Source: Acutalibacter sp. (GTDB taxonomy: Bacteria; Bacillota; Clostridia; Oscillospirales; Acutalibacteraceae). Taken from it: a DNA stretch of 64,000 bases. Every line of letters begins with the position of its first letter. Within the stretch, counting starts at the first letter, position 1. The stretch lies in assembly GCA_020025775.1 (NCBI GenBank), contig JAHHRN010000005.1, positions 62,001 to 126,000 on the forward strand, written 5' to 3'. Below the pieces are notes generated by a model that did not search any database, had not been told where the DNA came from, and was given only the letters and a program-made list of their open reading frames with translations. This document shows positions 29,732 to 38,466 of this stretch, one piece after another. Made by a program: the position numbers and the translations under genes.

Positions 29732-30187
29732 TTAAACCTTTACCGAAAAATCCTTGCCGCAACGGGGGCAACGGACGGTGTGCTTGCCTTTACGCTTGGG
29801 CAAACGAAGGGTTGCGCCGCAGGTGGGGCATTCTCTGTAGACATGGTCCTTGTCTTGCTTTCTTTCCTTTTCAACCGCTCTTTTGTGTTGACGCTCCTCG
29901 TTTTTCATCTTTTCATTTCGACCGAATTCCTTTAAACGGTAAAGGAACTCTCGAATCTTTCTGTCCTCATTTTCACGTGCAGGAATATTTTTGGAAAGCA
30001 TACGGAAAATTGTGGTTAAAATAAACGCCCATTCAATGAGGTTAATGACTCTGGAACGTGCAAAGAAATTGATAATCACTAGTACAAGATATACAATCGC
30101 CAGTGCAAACTGCGGTGCATCGGAAAGTGCACGAAGACCGTAACGGCCCTCAAAGAAACGGTAAAATTTGTCTCGGAATCCTCGCAA
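29732..30187 (-). CDS. Membrane protein with C-terminal zinc ribbon
   Basis: A 151-residue protein of unknown function. After a short basic N-terminus (RGFRDKFYRFFEGRYG) it has two closely spaced hydrophobic helices (about residues 29-46 and 52-68), a highly charged helical stretch rich in Lys/Arg/Glu (about 75-117), and a C-terminal zinc ribbon CPTCGATLRLPKRKGKHTV...CPRCGKDF. This architecture is recurrent in clostridia, but I know of no assigned role. The start is a TTG at 30187 with GGAGGG seven bases upstream; the ATG at 30226 lies ahead of that SD. It is a single-gene minus-strand unit. Confidence 0.75.
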   Translation of the reverse strand: MRGFRDKFYRFFEGRYGLRALSDAPQFALAIVYLVLVIINFFARSRVINLIEWAFILTTIFRMLSKNIPARENEDRKIREFLYRLKEFGRNEKMKNEERQHKRAVEKERKQDKDHVYRECPTCGATLRLPKRKGKHTVRCPRCGKDFSVKV

Positions 30188-30270
30188 GGAAGAACCCTCC
30201 TTCGGTATTTTTGCATAGTATAACAATAGCTTGTGAATAAAGCCAAATAGATTTGTAAATAAGCTGTAAA

Positions 30271-31011
30271 TTAAACGTCTTGCTTTGCGGCAAAAACATC
30301 CTTATCCTCCAAAACCAGCTTCGGCGCCTTAGAGGTTGCCCACGAAAGAAGCTCCGGCGTAATCTCTTTCGGAAAATCTTCGATGTGGTCTAACAGGTTG
30401 TTGGGACGCCAGTGCGGGCGGTGTGCATCGGTGGCGATGAAATCTGCCGTGCCGCTTAGAAGCAGTTCTAAAGCACAGGCCTGCACCTCTGGGCCGAACT
30501 TGCCTGCCAAAGAGGGGGCATTGACCTGCATCAGTACACCCATATCGGAAAGCTCTTCTAAGAAATGCGGATGTTTATAGGTGGTCTCGTAGCGCTCGGG
30601 ATGCGCGATAATCGGCACAAGACCGTGCTCCAAAACCTCTTCTACATAGGAAAGACCGCGGCGCGGTGAAAATTCGGGAATCGAAAATTCACAAAGGAAA
30701 TACCGCGAGCGGTTCAGCGTTAAATCGTGCAGACCCTCGGCAGAGAAAATCTTATCATTTAAATATACCTCTGCGCCGGTGTAAATCTGTAGGGGAATGC
30801 GCAGTGCTTCCAGTGCGTTGCGCAGTTCTTTCGTGTTTTCATCCCGGCAAAACAAAAAGTCATCGAGCCGGTCCAGGTCGGTCATGTGCGGGGTTAAAAT
30901 AAGGGTGTCGAGATTATTTTCCAGTGCCGTTTTGCAAAGCGACTCTGTTTCCTCAAAGCTTTTCGCACCGTCATCCATACCCCACAGCACGTGACAATGC
31001 AAATCAATCAT
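30271..31011 (-). CDS. CpsB/YwqE-type protein-tyrosine phosphatase (PHP family)
   Basis: Manganese-dependent tyrosine phosphatase of the PHP superfamily, which in Gram-positive bacteria dephosphorylates BY-kinases that control capsule or exopolysaccharide synthesis. The 246-residue protein shows IDLHCHVLWGMDDGAKS at residues 2-18, TPHMTDLDR near 40, YLNDKIF near 83, PIIAHPERY near 133 and FIATDAHRPHWRPNNL near 192, matching the metal-binding set. It overlaps the stop of the upstream AI-2E-type permease gene by four bases (ATGA). No BY-kinase or capsule cluster lies next to it; the O-antigen-ligase-like gene at 42-43 kb is distant. Confidence 0.85.
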   Translation of the reverse strand: MIDLHCHVLWGMDDGAKSFEETESLCKTALENNLDTLILTPHMTDLDRLDDFLFCRDENTKELRNALEALRIPLQIYTGAEVYLNDKIFSAEGLHDLTLNRSRYFLCEFSIPEFSPRRGLSYVEEVLEHGLVPIIAHPERYETTYKHPHFLEELSDMGVLMQVNAPSLAGKFGPEVQACALELLLSGTADFIATDAHRPHWRPNNLLDHIEDFPKEITPELLSWATSKAPKLVLEDKDVFAAKQDV

Positions 31012-32279
31012 TTTTCTTCCGCCCCTTCTAAAGCCTCATTCTGCTCAGTGGATACACTGATTTCTACAGCCTCCTGCGCTTCTGCCTGTGCACTTGCCTC
31101 GGCTTCTTCTTGCTTTCGGCGTGCTTCGGTTTCTTTGGTTTTGAATACATGAATAACGCCTTCGTCGTTTAAGACCTTTAAGAGCATGAGTAACATCGGT
31201 AATAAGAAAAGACCGATGAAGCCGAAAATCTGTGTGCCGACAAACATCGCCATAATTGTTAAGAACGGCGGTAAACCGAGCTGTGCGGCAACGAGCTTAG
31301 GCTCGACAATCTGGCGCACAATGCTGATAATCGCATAGAGCACCAAAAGACCAATGCCGAAGCCGACCTTGCCGGTGCAAAGTGAAAAGACTGCCCATGG
31401 AATAAGTACCGTACCTGTGCCGAGCACCGGAACAATATCAATGATTGCGGTGATTAAACCAATCGCGAAAATATAGCCGCCGTCATAGAGCTTAATCAGT
31501 TTTAAGAAGTAAAGACCCAAAACCATTTCGGCAAGAGTGATGCCGATGATTATGGAATAGGTTTTAATCATTTTGCCGATGGTTGAAAAAGTGATTTGCT
31601 TGGCGCGAACCAAAGCCTTTTTCTTTGTTTTAGGCAACTGGAATAAAATCATATCGCGGATATTATTGTAATCCGCTGCCATAAAGCAGGAGGAGACAAT
31701 GCAAATCAGCACGCCGACGGCAAACATCGGAATCTGCTTGGCAGTACCCCAAACAAAGCCGAGCGGGGAGGAGAGCATCGAGAAATCAAAGGAAGGCGCG
31801 GCAGGTAAGTTTGCCGTAACCTCTGCCTGAAGACCCAAGAGCTTATTTAAAAATCCTTCTGCGGCAACCGAAGCGGAAGCGGAAAGGCGTTCGGGCAGGA
31901 ACGAAAGCAGGTTACGCACCCAAGTGGATACTTGCTCGACAAAAGAGGGCGCATCTTCGATTTTCATCATTAAGAAATTGAAAAATCCCTTTAATTCTAC
32001 GCCAATTTTAAAGAGAATCGCACCGACAATAGAACCGATAATCAATACGATGAACAAAACAACGAGCACGGAGCTGAAGCCTTTGTTGATATGGGCTTTT
32101 TGGTGTAAGAATCGGATGGGACGCTGGATGAGCATCGCCAAAAAGAAAGCGACTACAAAGGGCCACATAATAGAAAGCCCGTATTTTACAGCCAAATAGA
32201 AAAGGCCTACCACAATGATGTAGTATACGGCGTTGGTGATAAAGGCACGCCGCTTGTCTAATTTTTCGGGTTTGGTCAT
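31008..32279 (-). CDS. AI-2E/YtvI family membrane protein
   Basis: A 423-residue permease of the AI-2 exporter (TqsA/PerM) superfamily, closest in style to the sporulation protein YtvI. It has about eight membrane helices: three at the N-terminus (YYIIVVGLFYLAVKYGL, WPFVVAFFLAMLI, SVLVVLFIVLIIGSIVGA), a long extracytoplasmic section with a central loop (residues 95-180), and a C-terminal bundle with IDIVPVLGTGTVLIPWA and LPPFLTIMAMFVGTQIFGFIGLFLLP (in parts). The tail is rich in Glu/Ala. The start at 32279 follows TTGGAGGAAAATAAA; an in-frame TTG five codons earlier lies within the SD. Overlaps the phosphatase gene by four bases. Confidence 0.82.
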   Translation of the reverse strand: MTKPEKLDKRRAFITNAVYYIIVVGLFYLAVKYGLSIMWPFVVAFFLAMLIQRPIRFLHQKAHINKGFSSVLVVLFIVLIIGSIVGAILFKIGVELKGFFNFLMMKIEDAPSFVEQVSTWVRNLLSFLPERLSASASVAAEGFLNKLLGLQAEVTANLPAAPSFDFSMLSSPLGFVWGTAKQIPMFAVGVLICIVSSCFMAADYNNIRDMILFQLPKTKKKALVRAKQITFSTIGKMIKTYSIIIGITLAEMVLGLYFLKLIKLYDGGYIFAIGLITAIIDIVPVLGTGTVLIPWAVFSLCTGKVGFGIGLLVLYAIISIVRQIVEPKLVAAQLGLPPFLTIMAMFVGTQIFGFIGLFLLPMLLMLLKVLNDEGVIHVFKTKETEARRKQEEAEASAQAEAQEAVEISVSTEQNEALEGAEEK

Positions 32280-32510
32280 TTTATTTTCCTCCAAAATCTT
32301 TGGCTTTTTTACAATTCAAACCGTGCGAATCCCAAGAAAGCAAGGGAAAACCGCATACTTATTTATATATATTATACTATTTTAGTAGAACTTACAATCA
32401 ATTCTGTAAAGTTTTAAAAAAAATTAAGGTTTTTAAAAAGTTTTTCTTTATTCCGGGCGGAGTTTGTGGTAAAATAGCATTTGTATTATTATAATTTAGG
32501 ATGTGAGAAT

Positions 32511-33749
32511 ATGTATGTTGCCGTAATGGGCTACGGAACGGTAGGCTCCGGCGTTGTCGAAGTTCTTTCCAAAAACCATGATAGCATTGTAAAACGCAGT
32601 TTGCAAGATTCTTTGGATCTCAAATACATTTTAGATAAACGCGTTTTCAAAGGGGATCCCAATGAGGATAAGTTCACCACGGAGTTTGATGACATTTTAA
32701 ACGATGATTCCGTAAAAATTGTTGTAGAGACCATGGGCGGATTACACCCGGCTTTTGAGTTTACCTCTGCCCTTTTAAAGGCTGGTAAGAGCGTTGTTAC
32801 CTCCAACAAAGAATTGGTGGCGGCAAAAGGTTACGAGCTTTTAGAGCTTGCAAAGGAACACAACACAAACTTCCTTTTCGAAGCTTCTGTCGGCGGCGGT
32901 ATTCCGATTATTCGTCCGATTTCGCAGTGCCTTGCAGCCAATGAAATTGATGAAATCGCCGGTATTTTAAACGGTACAACCAATTTCATTTTAACCATGA
33001 TGATTGAAAAGAATATGGCATTTGACGATGCACTTCGTCTGGCACAGGAAAACGGCTTTGCCGAGCGTGACCCCTCTGCAGATATTGAAGGCCACGACGC
33101 CTGCCGTAAGATTTGCATTTTAGCATCTCTTTGCTTCGGCAAGCACGTGTATCCCGAATCGGTACACACCGAGGGCATCACCGGCATCACCTTAGAGGAC
33201 GTGGCTTATGTACACGACTTCGGTGCTGTCATTAAGCTTTTAGGCTGTGCAAAGCGCATGGAAAACGACAAGATTTCCGCATTCGTAGAGCCGGCAATCG
33301 TTAAAAACGGCAGTCAATTAGCTTCCACCAGCGATGTATTTAACGCCATTTTAGTTCGCGGCAACGCCATCGGTGATGTTGTATTCTACGGTAAAGGCGC
33401 AGGCAAATTGCCGACCGCAAGTGCCGTTGTAGCAGACGTTATCGACTGTGCAAAGCACACTGAAAGAAGAAAGGCTTTGGGCTGGGAACAGAGCGAAGAC
33501 AATTATATTGTCGATTACAGAACCATTGCAGCACCGTTCTATGTTCGTGCGGCTGTTGAAAATAAAGAAGCGGCTCAAGAAGCCATTGCTTCCACAATGG
33601 GCGAGGTGCAGTACTTACACAGAGACAATGCACCCGAAACCGAACTCGCATTCGTTGTTGGTACGCAGACCGAAGAAGTGCTTTCCAAGGCACTCGAAAG
33701 CATCGAGGGCTTAAAGGTGCTTTCTACACTTCGCGTAACCGATTATTAA
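32511..33749 (+). CDS. hom: Homoserine dehydrogenase
   Basis: Converts aspartate semialdehyde to homoserine, the branch leading to threonine and methionine. The 412-residue protein has the N-terminal NAD(P)-binding motif VAVMGYGTVGSGVVEVL, the catalytic region TSNKELVAAKGYELL near residue 97, GGGIPIIRPISQCLAAN near 128, LNGTTNFILTMM near 152 and the homoserine site FAERDPSADIEGHDACRK near 180. A C-terminal ACT domain begins near residue 330. It is followed 42 bases later by lysC; together they form an aspartate-family pathway unit. No riboswitch or T-box structure was seen upstream. Confidence 0.95.
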   Translation: MYVAVMGYGTVGSGVVEVLSKNHDSIVKRSLQDSLDLKYILDKRVFKGDPNEDKFTTEFDDILNDDSVKIVVETMGGLHPAFEFTSALLKAGKSVVTSNKELVAAKGYELLELAKEHNTNFLFEASVGGGIPIIRPISQCLAANEIDEIAGILNGTTNFILTMMIEKNMAFDDALRLAQENGFAERDPSADIEGHDACRKICILASLCFGKHVYPESVHTEGITGITLEDVAYVHDFGAVIKLLGCAKRMENDKISAFVEPAIVKNGSQLASTSDVFNAILVRGNAIGDVVFYGKGAGKLPTASAVVADVIDCAKHTERRKALGWEQSEDNYIVDYRTIAAPFYVRAAVENKEAAQEAIASTMGEVQYLHRDNAPETELAFVVGTQTEEVLSKALESIEGLKVLSTLRVTDY

Positions 33750-33791
33750 GCTAGGTATACACTTCGGCACTGTAGCCGATAGGAGGATTAT

Positions 33792-35000
33792 ATGGGACTT
33801 ATTGTACAGAAATTCGGCGGCAGCTCTGTTGCAGACGCCGCAAAGGTCTTAAACGTTGCCAAAATTGTTACGGATACCTACCGTGCAGGTAACGATGTTG
33901 TGGTTGTTGTTTCCGCACAGGGCGACACCACCGATGACCTTATCGCAAAAGCAAATGAAATCAACCCCGCAGCATCCAAGCGTGAAATGGATATGCTCAT
34001 GACCGCAGGCGAGCAGATTTCTATTTCTCTTTTGGCTATGGCAATCGAAAGCCTCGGCTTCCCGGTTGTTTCGCTCTTAGGCTGGCAGGCAGGCTTTAAC
34101 ACCAGCTCCGCTTACGGTTCGGCTCGAATCAAAAAGATTGAAAACGACCGCCTGCGTGCAGAACTCGACAGACACAATATCGTTGTTGTGGCTGGCTTCC
34201 AGGGCATTAACAAATATGACGACGTAACCACCCTCGGCAGAGGCGGCTCCGACACCAGTGCAGTAGCGATTGCCGCTGCTATGCACGCAGACCGCTGCCA
34301 AATCTACACCGATGTAGAGGGCGTTTTCACCGCTGACCCCCGTAAGGTCTCACATGCCAAGAAGCTCAAGGAAATCACCTATGATGAAATGCTCGAGCTC
34401 GCAACCCTCGGTGCACAGGTTTTAAACAACCGCTCCGTAGAAATGGCGAAAAAATATAATGTAGAAATTGAAGTTCGTTCCAGCATCCAGAAGGATGTTC
34501 CCGGAACTATCGTTAAGGAGGTCGCAAAAATGGAAAAAATGCTCATTAGAGGTGTAACAAAGGATACCGACGTTGCCCGTATTTCTGTAAAGAATATTTC
34601 AAATAACCCCGGCGAAGCTTTCAAAATGTTTGCAAAGCTTGCACAGAAGAAGATTAACGTAGATATTATTTTACAGTCTGTCGGCAGAAACAACACAAAG
34701 GATATTACCTTCACCGTTTCTAAGGCAAACGCACAGGATGCTGTTGCAGCTATCCTCGACACCTTCGATATGGACGAATCCGACATCGTTTGCGATACCG
34801 AAGTTGCAAAGATTTCTATCGTAGGCGCCGGTATGGAATCTCACCCGGGTACAGCTTCCAAGATGTTCGAAGCTCTTTACGAGCACAACATCAACATTGA
34901 TATGATTTCCACCAGCGAAATCAAAATCTCCGTTCTCATCCCGCTTAAGGATGCTGACAAGGCTGTTTCCGCTGTTCACGACGCATTCTATCCCGCATAA
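33792..35000 (+). CDS. lysC: Aspartate kinase
   Basis: Phosphorylates aspartate, the first committed step to lysine, threonine and methionine. The 402-residue protein begins LIVQKFGGSSVADA (the KFGGTS-type signature), shows the phosphate/ATP site VVVVSAQGDTTDDLI near residue 37 and GGSDTSAVAIAAAMHADRCQIYTDVEGV near 151 (in parts), and ends with two ACT domains (about residues 255-402) that mediate feedback inhibition. It lies 42 bases after hom and is followed by a strong terminator, so hom-lysC is a two-gene operon. Confidence 0.95.
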   Translation: MGLIVQKFGGSSVADAAKVLNVAKIVTDTYRAGNDVVVVVSAQGDTTDDLIAKANEINPAASKREMDMLMTAGEQISISLLAMAIESLGFPVVSLLGWQAGFNTSSAYGSARIKKIENDRLRAELDRHNIVVVAGFQGINKYDDVTTLGRGGSDTSAVAIAAAMHADRCQIYTDVEGVFTADPRKVSHAKKLKEITYDEMLELATLGAQVLNNRSVEMAKKYNVEIEVRSSIQKDVPGTIVKEVAKMEKMLIRGVTKDTDVARISVKNISNNPGEAFKMFAKLAQKKINVDIILQSVGRNNTKDITFTVSKANAQDAVAAILDTFDMDESDIVCDTEVAKISIVGAGMESHPGTASKMFEALYEHNINIDMISTSEIKISVLIPLKDADKAVSAVHDAFYPA

Positions 35001-35022
35001 GGAATCAACTCATCAAGAAAAA

Positions 35023-35056
35023 GAGCCGCTGTACATTTTGTACGGCGGTTTTTTTG
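35023..35056 (+). terminator. Terminator after lysC
   Basis: AGCCGCTGTAC / GTACGGCGGTT stem followed by a T run. Confidence 0.9.
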
Positions 35057-35119
35057 ATTTACAGGAGAGAAAACTTGTGTTAAGATGAAAGCAACAAGTT
35101 AGAGGAAAAGGGCGATGCT

Positions 35120-37771
35120 ATGCTGCAAGATATTTTAGAATTTAAAGGCGAATGGCGAAGCTATCAAGCGGATGTGCTGGCGCATTTTGCACAGTATGCA
35201 GAAAATGAGAAGATTCATATTGTTGCGGCACCGGGTTCGGGCAAAACTACGCTCGGTATTGAACTTTTTCGCCGTAAAAATAAACCGACACTGATTTTAG
35301 TGCCGACCGTACCGATTCGTGACCAGTGGGTCAGCCGCATTAAGGAAGCATTTTTAAAAGAGCCAAAAGATGCAGAACAATATATTTCTGCGAATTTGAA
35401 AGAACCTAAGCTCTTAACTGTTGCAACTTACCAAGCCTTGCATAGTGCGGTTTCCCAGTATAGCGGTGCACTTGGTGCAGAGCAAGATGCTTTTGCGCCC
35501 AACGAATTGGTCGATTTTACAAATTTTGACCTCGTGCGTGCGATGAAAAAGATAAAGCTCGGAACGATTTGCTTAGATGAATGTCATCATTTGCGTCGAG
35601 AATGGTGGAATGCTTTGGAAGCTTTTAAAGCCTCTTTTCCGAATCTTTTCACTGTCGCGCTTACGGCAACGCCACCTTATGATGCAGAGCCCGAGGAATG
35701 GGCGCGCTATATGCAAATGTGCGGAGATGCGGATGCACAAATTACCGTACCGGAGCTTGTGAAGGCGGGTGTACTTTGTCCGCATCAGGACTATGTGTAT
35801 TTTAATTACCCGACCCTCCTCGAAAATGCCGATATTTTACGCTTTTATAAGGTGAGAAATCAAAAAATTCAAGAGCTATTAGGGGACAAACAGCTTCTTT
35901 CCCTCGTTCAAAGACATCGCTTTTTTGAAAAACATGCGAAAGCAGATACCCTGCTAGAAACCCCGGAATATCTTTCGGCGCTTCTGATTTATTTAGAAGC
36001 AAACGGTATAAAAACGTCTGCGCGATATAAAAGAATGCTCCGCGCCAAGCACTTGGAACGCATGAATCCGAAGTGGATGGAAATTCTTTTAAATTATCTT
36101 CTTTTTGAAGATAGAGAAAATCTGGAATCGGAGAAAGCGTATTTAAATGCGCTGGAAAAGGATTTAAAGGGGTGCGGGCTTCTTTCACAGCACCGCGTTA
36201 CCTTGCAAATGACCAAAGCTTTAGAAAAAACGTTGGTGCAATCTCTCGGAAAAATAGAGAGCGTTCAAACGATTGCTGAGCACGAATATAAGACGATGGG
36301 TTCTGCCCTGCGGATGCTAATTTTAACAGATTACGTCTATAAGGAATATGAATCGGCTATCGGAAACACCGCTGTGCCCATTCAGAAAATGGGTGTTGTG
36401 CCGTTTTTTGAGGTATTACGCCGTGACTTTGCCAAAAAAGGATTGCCGCAAAAGCTGGGCGTTCTCTGCGGCAGCTTTGTGGTTGTTCCAAAAGCGGCGG
36501 CAGAAAAACTGGTACAGTCTTCGGAATTTGCGGAAAAGTTGAGCTTCCATTCTGTCGGAACGGTTACAGAGTATGTGGAGATTTGTTTACAAGGGGATAA
36601 GCATAAGCTTGTAAATTTAGTGACCGCGCTTTTTGAGGCAGGCGAAATCGAAGTCTTAATCGGCACAAAGGCATTGCTCGGTGAAGGCTGGGATGCGCCG
36701 TCGGTGAATACACTTGTTTTGGCGAGCGTGGTTGGTTCTTATATGCTCAGTAATCAAATGCGTGGCAGAGCTATTCGCACAAAGCAAGGTCAGCCGCAAA
36801 AGACCAGTAATATTTGGCATTTGGTGACCTTACAACCGGAGGATACGAGTATAAACGCAGACTTTAGAGAAAATCCGGATTTTGCAACTTTGTGCCGCCG
36901 CAGTGAACATTTCTTAGGGGTGCACTACGAAAACGATACGATAGAAACCGGTATTGAACGTTTCTCGACGATTGAATATCCGTTTTCTCCCTATCATGTG
37001 GATAGAACCAATCAAAAAATGCTGTCGCTTTCTGAACATAGAGAGGCGCTTTATGCGCATTGGATGCGTGCACTTCCCAAAACGGAAAAAATGGAAGTGG
37101 TGCGTGAAAATGAACTTCGGAGGAAAACCATACCGCGTTTTGTTTTTTGGGATGCGGTGCGAGAGTTCTTAGGCTTGTCGGTTTTGGATTTTTTAGGAAT
37201 GCTCGCCAATAAAATGCTCTTCGGCAACCAAAGGTCCGTTTATATTTTAGGATGTATAGGTCTCTTTATTTTATTACCTGTTTTTTTGGTCCGCTTTCTG
37301 CGCCTCGGTAATTCCGAAAAAAGGCTTATGCGTTGTGGAAACGGCTTGCTGAAAGCCTTGCAGCAAAGTAAAAAATTACAAACAAAAGAGGTTTATTTAG
37401 AAACCCAAAAGGAAAAAGATTTTGCTTACAGCATTGCTCTGCGCGGCGGAACGAGTCGAGATAAGCATTTGTTTGCTTCTTCCATGCAGGAGCTTTTTGC
37501 CGTGATTGAAAATCAACGCTATATTTTATATGTGCCAAGACACAAATACGGCAGAGATGGCTATTTTGCCGTGCCTACCTGTTTTTCGAGCCGCAAGGAA
37601 GATGCAAACGCCTTTGCGGCGTGCATGAAGCCTTTTTTAGGAGAATGCAAGCCGATTTACACGAGAAACGAAGCGGGTAGAAAACTTTTGCTTCGAGCCA
37701 GAAGATATGCCGTTGCCAATGAAGAAAACCGCTGTAAAACACGAGAAAAAATAAAGGGCGCTTTGGAATAA
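35120..37771 (+). CDS. SF2 DEAD/DEAH-type helicase with C-terminal membrane segment
   Basis: An 883-residue superfamily 2 helicase-like ATPase. Visible motifs: Walker A APGSGKTT at 37-44, motif Ia LVPTVPIRDQW near 60, Walker B LDECHH at 152-157, motif III LTATPP near 177, and in the second RecA domain IGTKALLGEGWDAPSVNTLVLA near 513 and QMRGRAIRTKQGQPQK near 547. An unusual insert of about 300 residues separates the two RecA lobes. After the helicase core, residues about 680-730 contain hydrophobic stretches including a clear transmembrane-like helix (VYILGCIGLFILLPVFLVRF), followed by a basic C-terminal domain of about 150 residues that I do not recognise. It resembles the Res subunit of type III restriction enzymes, but no methylase or nuclease gene is nearby. 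It is a single-gene unit. Confidence 0.75.
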   Translation: MLQDILEFKGEWRSYQADVLAHFAQYAENEKIHIVAAPGSGKTTLGIELFRRKNKPTLILVPTVPIRDQWVSRIKEAFLKEPKDAEQYISANLKEPKLLTVATYQALHSAVSQYSGALGAEQDAFAPNELVDFTNFDLVRAMKKIKLGTICLDECHHLRREWWNALEAFKASFPNLFTVALTATPPYDAEPEEWARYMQMCGDADAQITVPELVKAGVLCPHQDYVYFNYPTLLENADILRFYKVRNQKIQELLGDKQLLSLVQRHRFFEKHAKADTLLETPEYLSALLIYLEANGIKTSARYKRMLRAKHLERMNPKWMEILLNYLLFEDRENLESEKAYLNALEKDLKGCGLLSQHRVTLQMTKALEKTLVQSLGKIESVQTIAEHEYKTMGSALRMLILTDYVYKEYESAIGNTAVPIQKMGVVPFFEVLRRDFAKKGLPQKLGVLCGSFVVVPKAAAEKLVQSSEFAEKLSFHSVGTVTEYVEICLQGDKHKLVNLVTALFEAGEIEVLIGTKALLGEGWDAPSVNTLVLASVVGSYMLSNQMRGRAIRTKQGQPQKTSNIWHLVTLQPEDTSINADFRENPDFATLCRRSEHFLGVHYENDTIETGIERFSTIEYPFSPYHVDRTNQKMLSLSEHREALYAHWMRALPKTEKMEVVRENELRRKTIPRFVFWDAVREFLGLSVLDFLGMLANKMLFGNQRSVYILGCIGLFILLPVFLVRFLRLGNSEKRLMRCGNGLLKALQQSKKLQTKEVYLETQKEKDFAYSIALRGGTSRDKHLFASSMQELFAVIENQRYILYVPRHKYGRDGYFAVPTCFSSRKEDANAFAACMKPFLGECKPIYTRNEAGRKLLLRARRYAVANEENRCKTREKIKGALE

Positions 37772-37877
37772 AATCTGTCTTTGAAAAGACTGCTTCCTCG
37801 GTACGTTATGTCATGACGCCATGGGCGGTACCATTCTCTTTAGACTTGTTTCGGGACACTTTATTTTAAATAAAAAC

Positions 37878-37914
37878 AAAAGGCGTGTATGGAATTTTCC
37901 ATGCACGCCTTTTT
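37878..37914 (+). terminator. Bidirectional terminator between helicase and GNAT genes
   Basis: GGCGTGTATGGA / TCCATGCACGCC stem (one mismatch) with A run before and T run after. Confidence 0.9.
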
Positions 37915-37932
37915 GTCTTTTCCTATGTTGAT

Positions 37933-38451
37933 TTAAAATTTCATTGTGTAGCAATATAAATGTAAGCCGTATTCCTCGGTCATGCCGATGCAGGAAAAAC
38001 CCATGGAATCGTAGAGATGCAGGGCATTATCGTTGCCGGAAATCACGTGGAAAAATACGCCGTCATAGCCCATGGCTTTCGCCTTGTCTAAGCTCAACTG
38101 CATGATGCGGCGACCAAGCCCGTGTCCCTGTAAATCGGGCGAAACACAAAATCTGCCGAGTGCCGCCGGATTCTCGAGTCCTAAATCCAAATTCTTGGTG
38201 TCTTCGTTTTCTTCGCCTTTTAAATAGTCGGCAAAATCACGGATTTGCATAATCGAAATAATTTTGCCGCCCTGCATGACCTTATAAAGCGTTTGCGATT
38301 TTAAATCTTCGGTGTAGATTTCGGGGGTGGGGTAGTTGTCATTCCAACCCGAGGTGGGCACTTTTTCCTTAACCTCACAGCAGAGCGCCCAAATTTCGTC
38401 CAGGTCCTCGAGGGTGGCTTTTGTCAGCTTTAATTCTTCTGTTTGTTGCAT
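37933..38451 (-). CDS. GNAT-family N-acetyltransferase
   Basis: A 172-residue acetyl-CoA-dependent acyltransferase. The fold motifs are visible: beta-strand start LKLTKATLEDLDEIWALC, the acetyl-CoA loop GRFCVSPDLQGHGLGRRIMQ near residue 107 (Q/RxxGxG/A type), and DNALHLYDSMGFSCIGMTEEY near 148. The substrate is unknown. It lies 15 bases downstream of the pyrimidine-nucleoside phosphorylase gene and shares its promoter, which hints at, but does not prove, a link with nucleoside metabolism. Confidence 0.85.
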   Translation of the reverse strand: MQQTEELKLTKATLEDLDEIWALCCEVKEKVPTSGWNDNYPTPEIYTEDLKSQTLYKVMQGGKIISIMQIRDFADYLKGEENEDTKNLDLGLENPAALGRFCVSPDLQGHGLGRRIMQLSLDKAKAMGYDGVFFHVISGNDNALHLYDSMGFSCIGMTEEYGLHLYCYTMKF

Positions 38452-38466
38452 GTGTTTCGTTCCTTT

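Noticed and set aside
32280..32510. Possible T-box or lysine/threonine-type riboswitch ahead of hom-lysC
   Set aside because: The region is AT-rich with no T-box consensus, specifier stem or terminator/antiterminator pair that I could see.
35120..37771. Type III restriction system at the SF2 helicase
   Set aside because: No modification methylase or nuclease domain is present in or beside the gene; only the helicase motifs resemble Res.
37772..37877. Possible RNA or element between the helicase gene and the terminator (GGTAC...GTACC around 37799-37832)
   Set aside because: Only a short five-base palindrome arm is present, with no extended structure or repeat elsewhere in the window.
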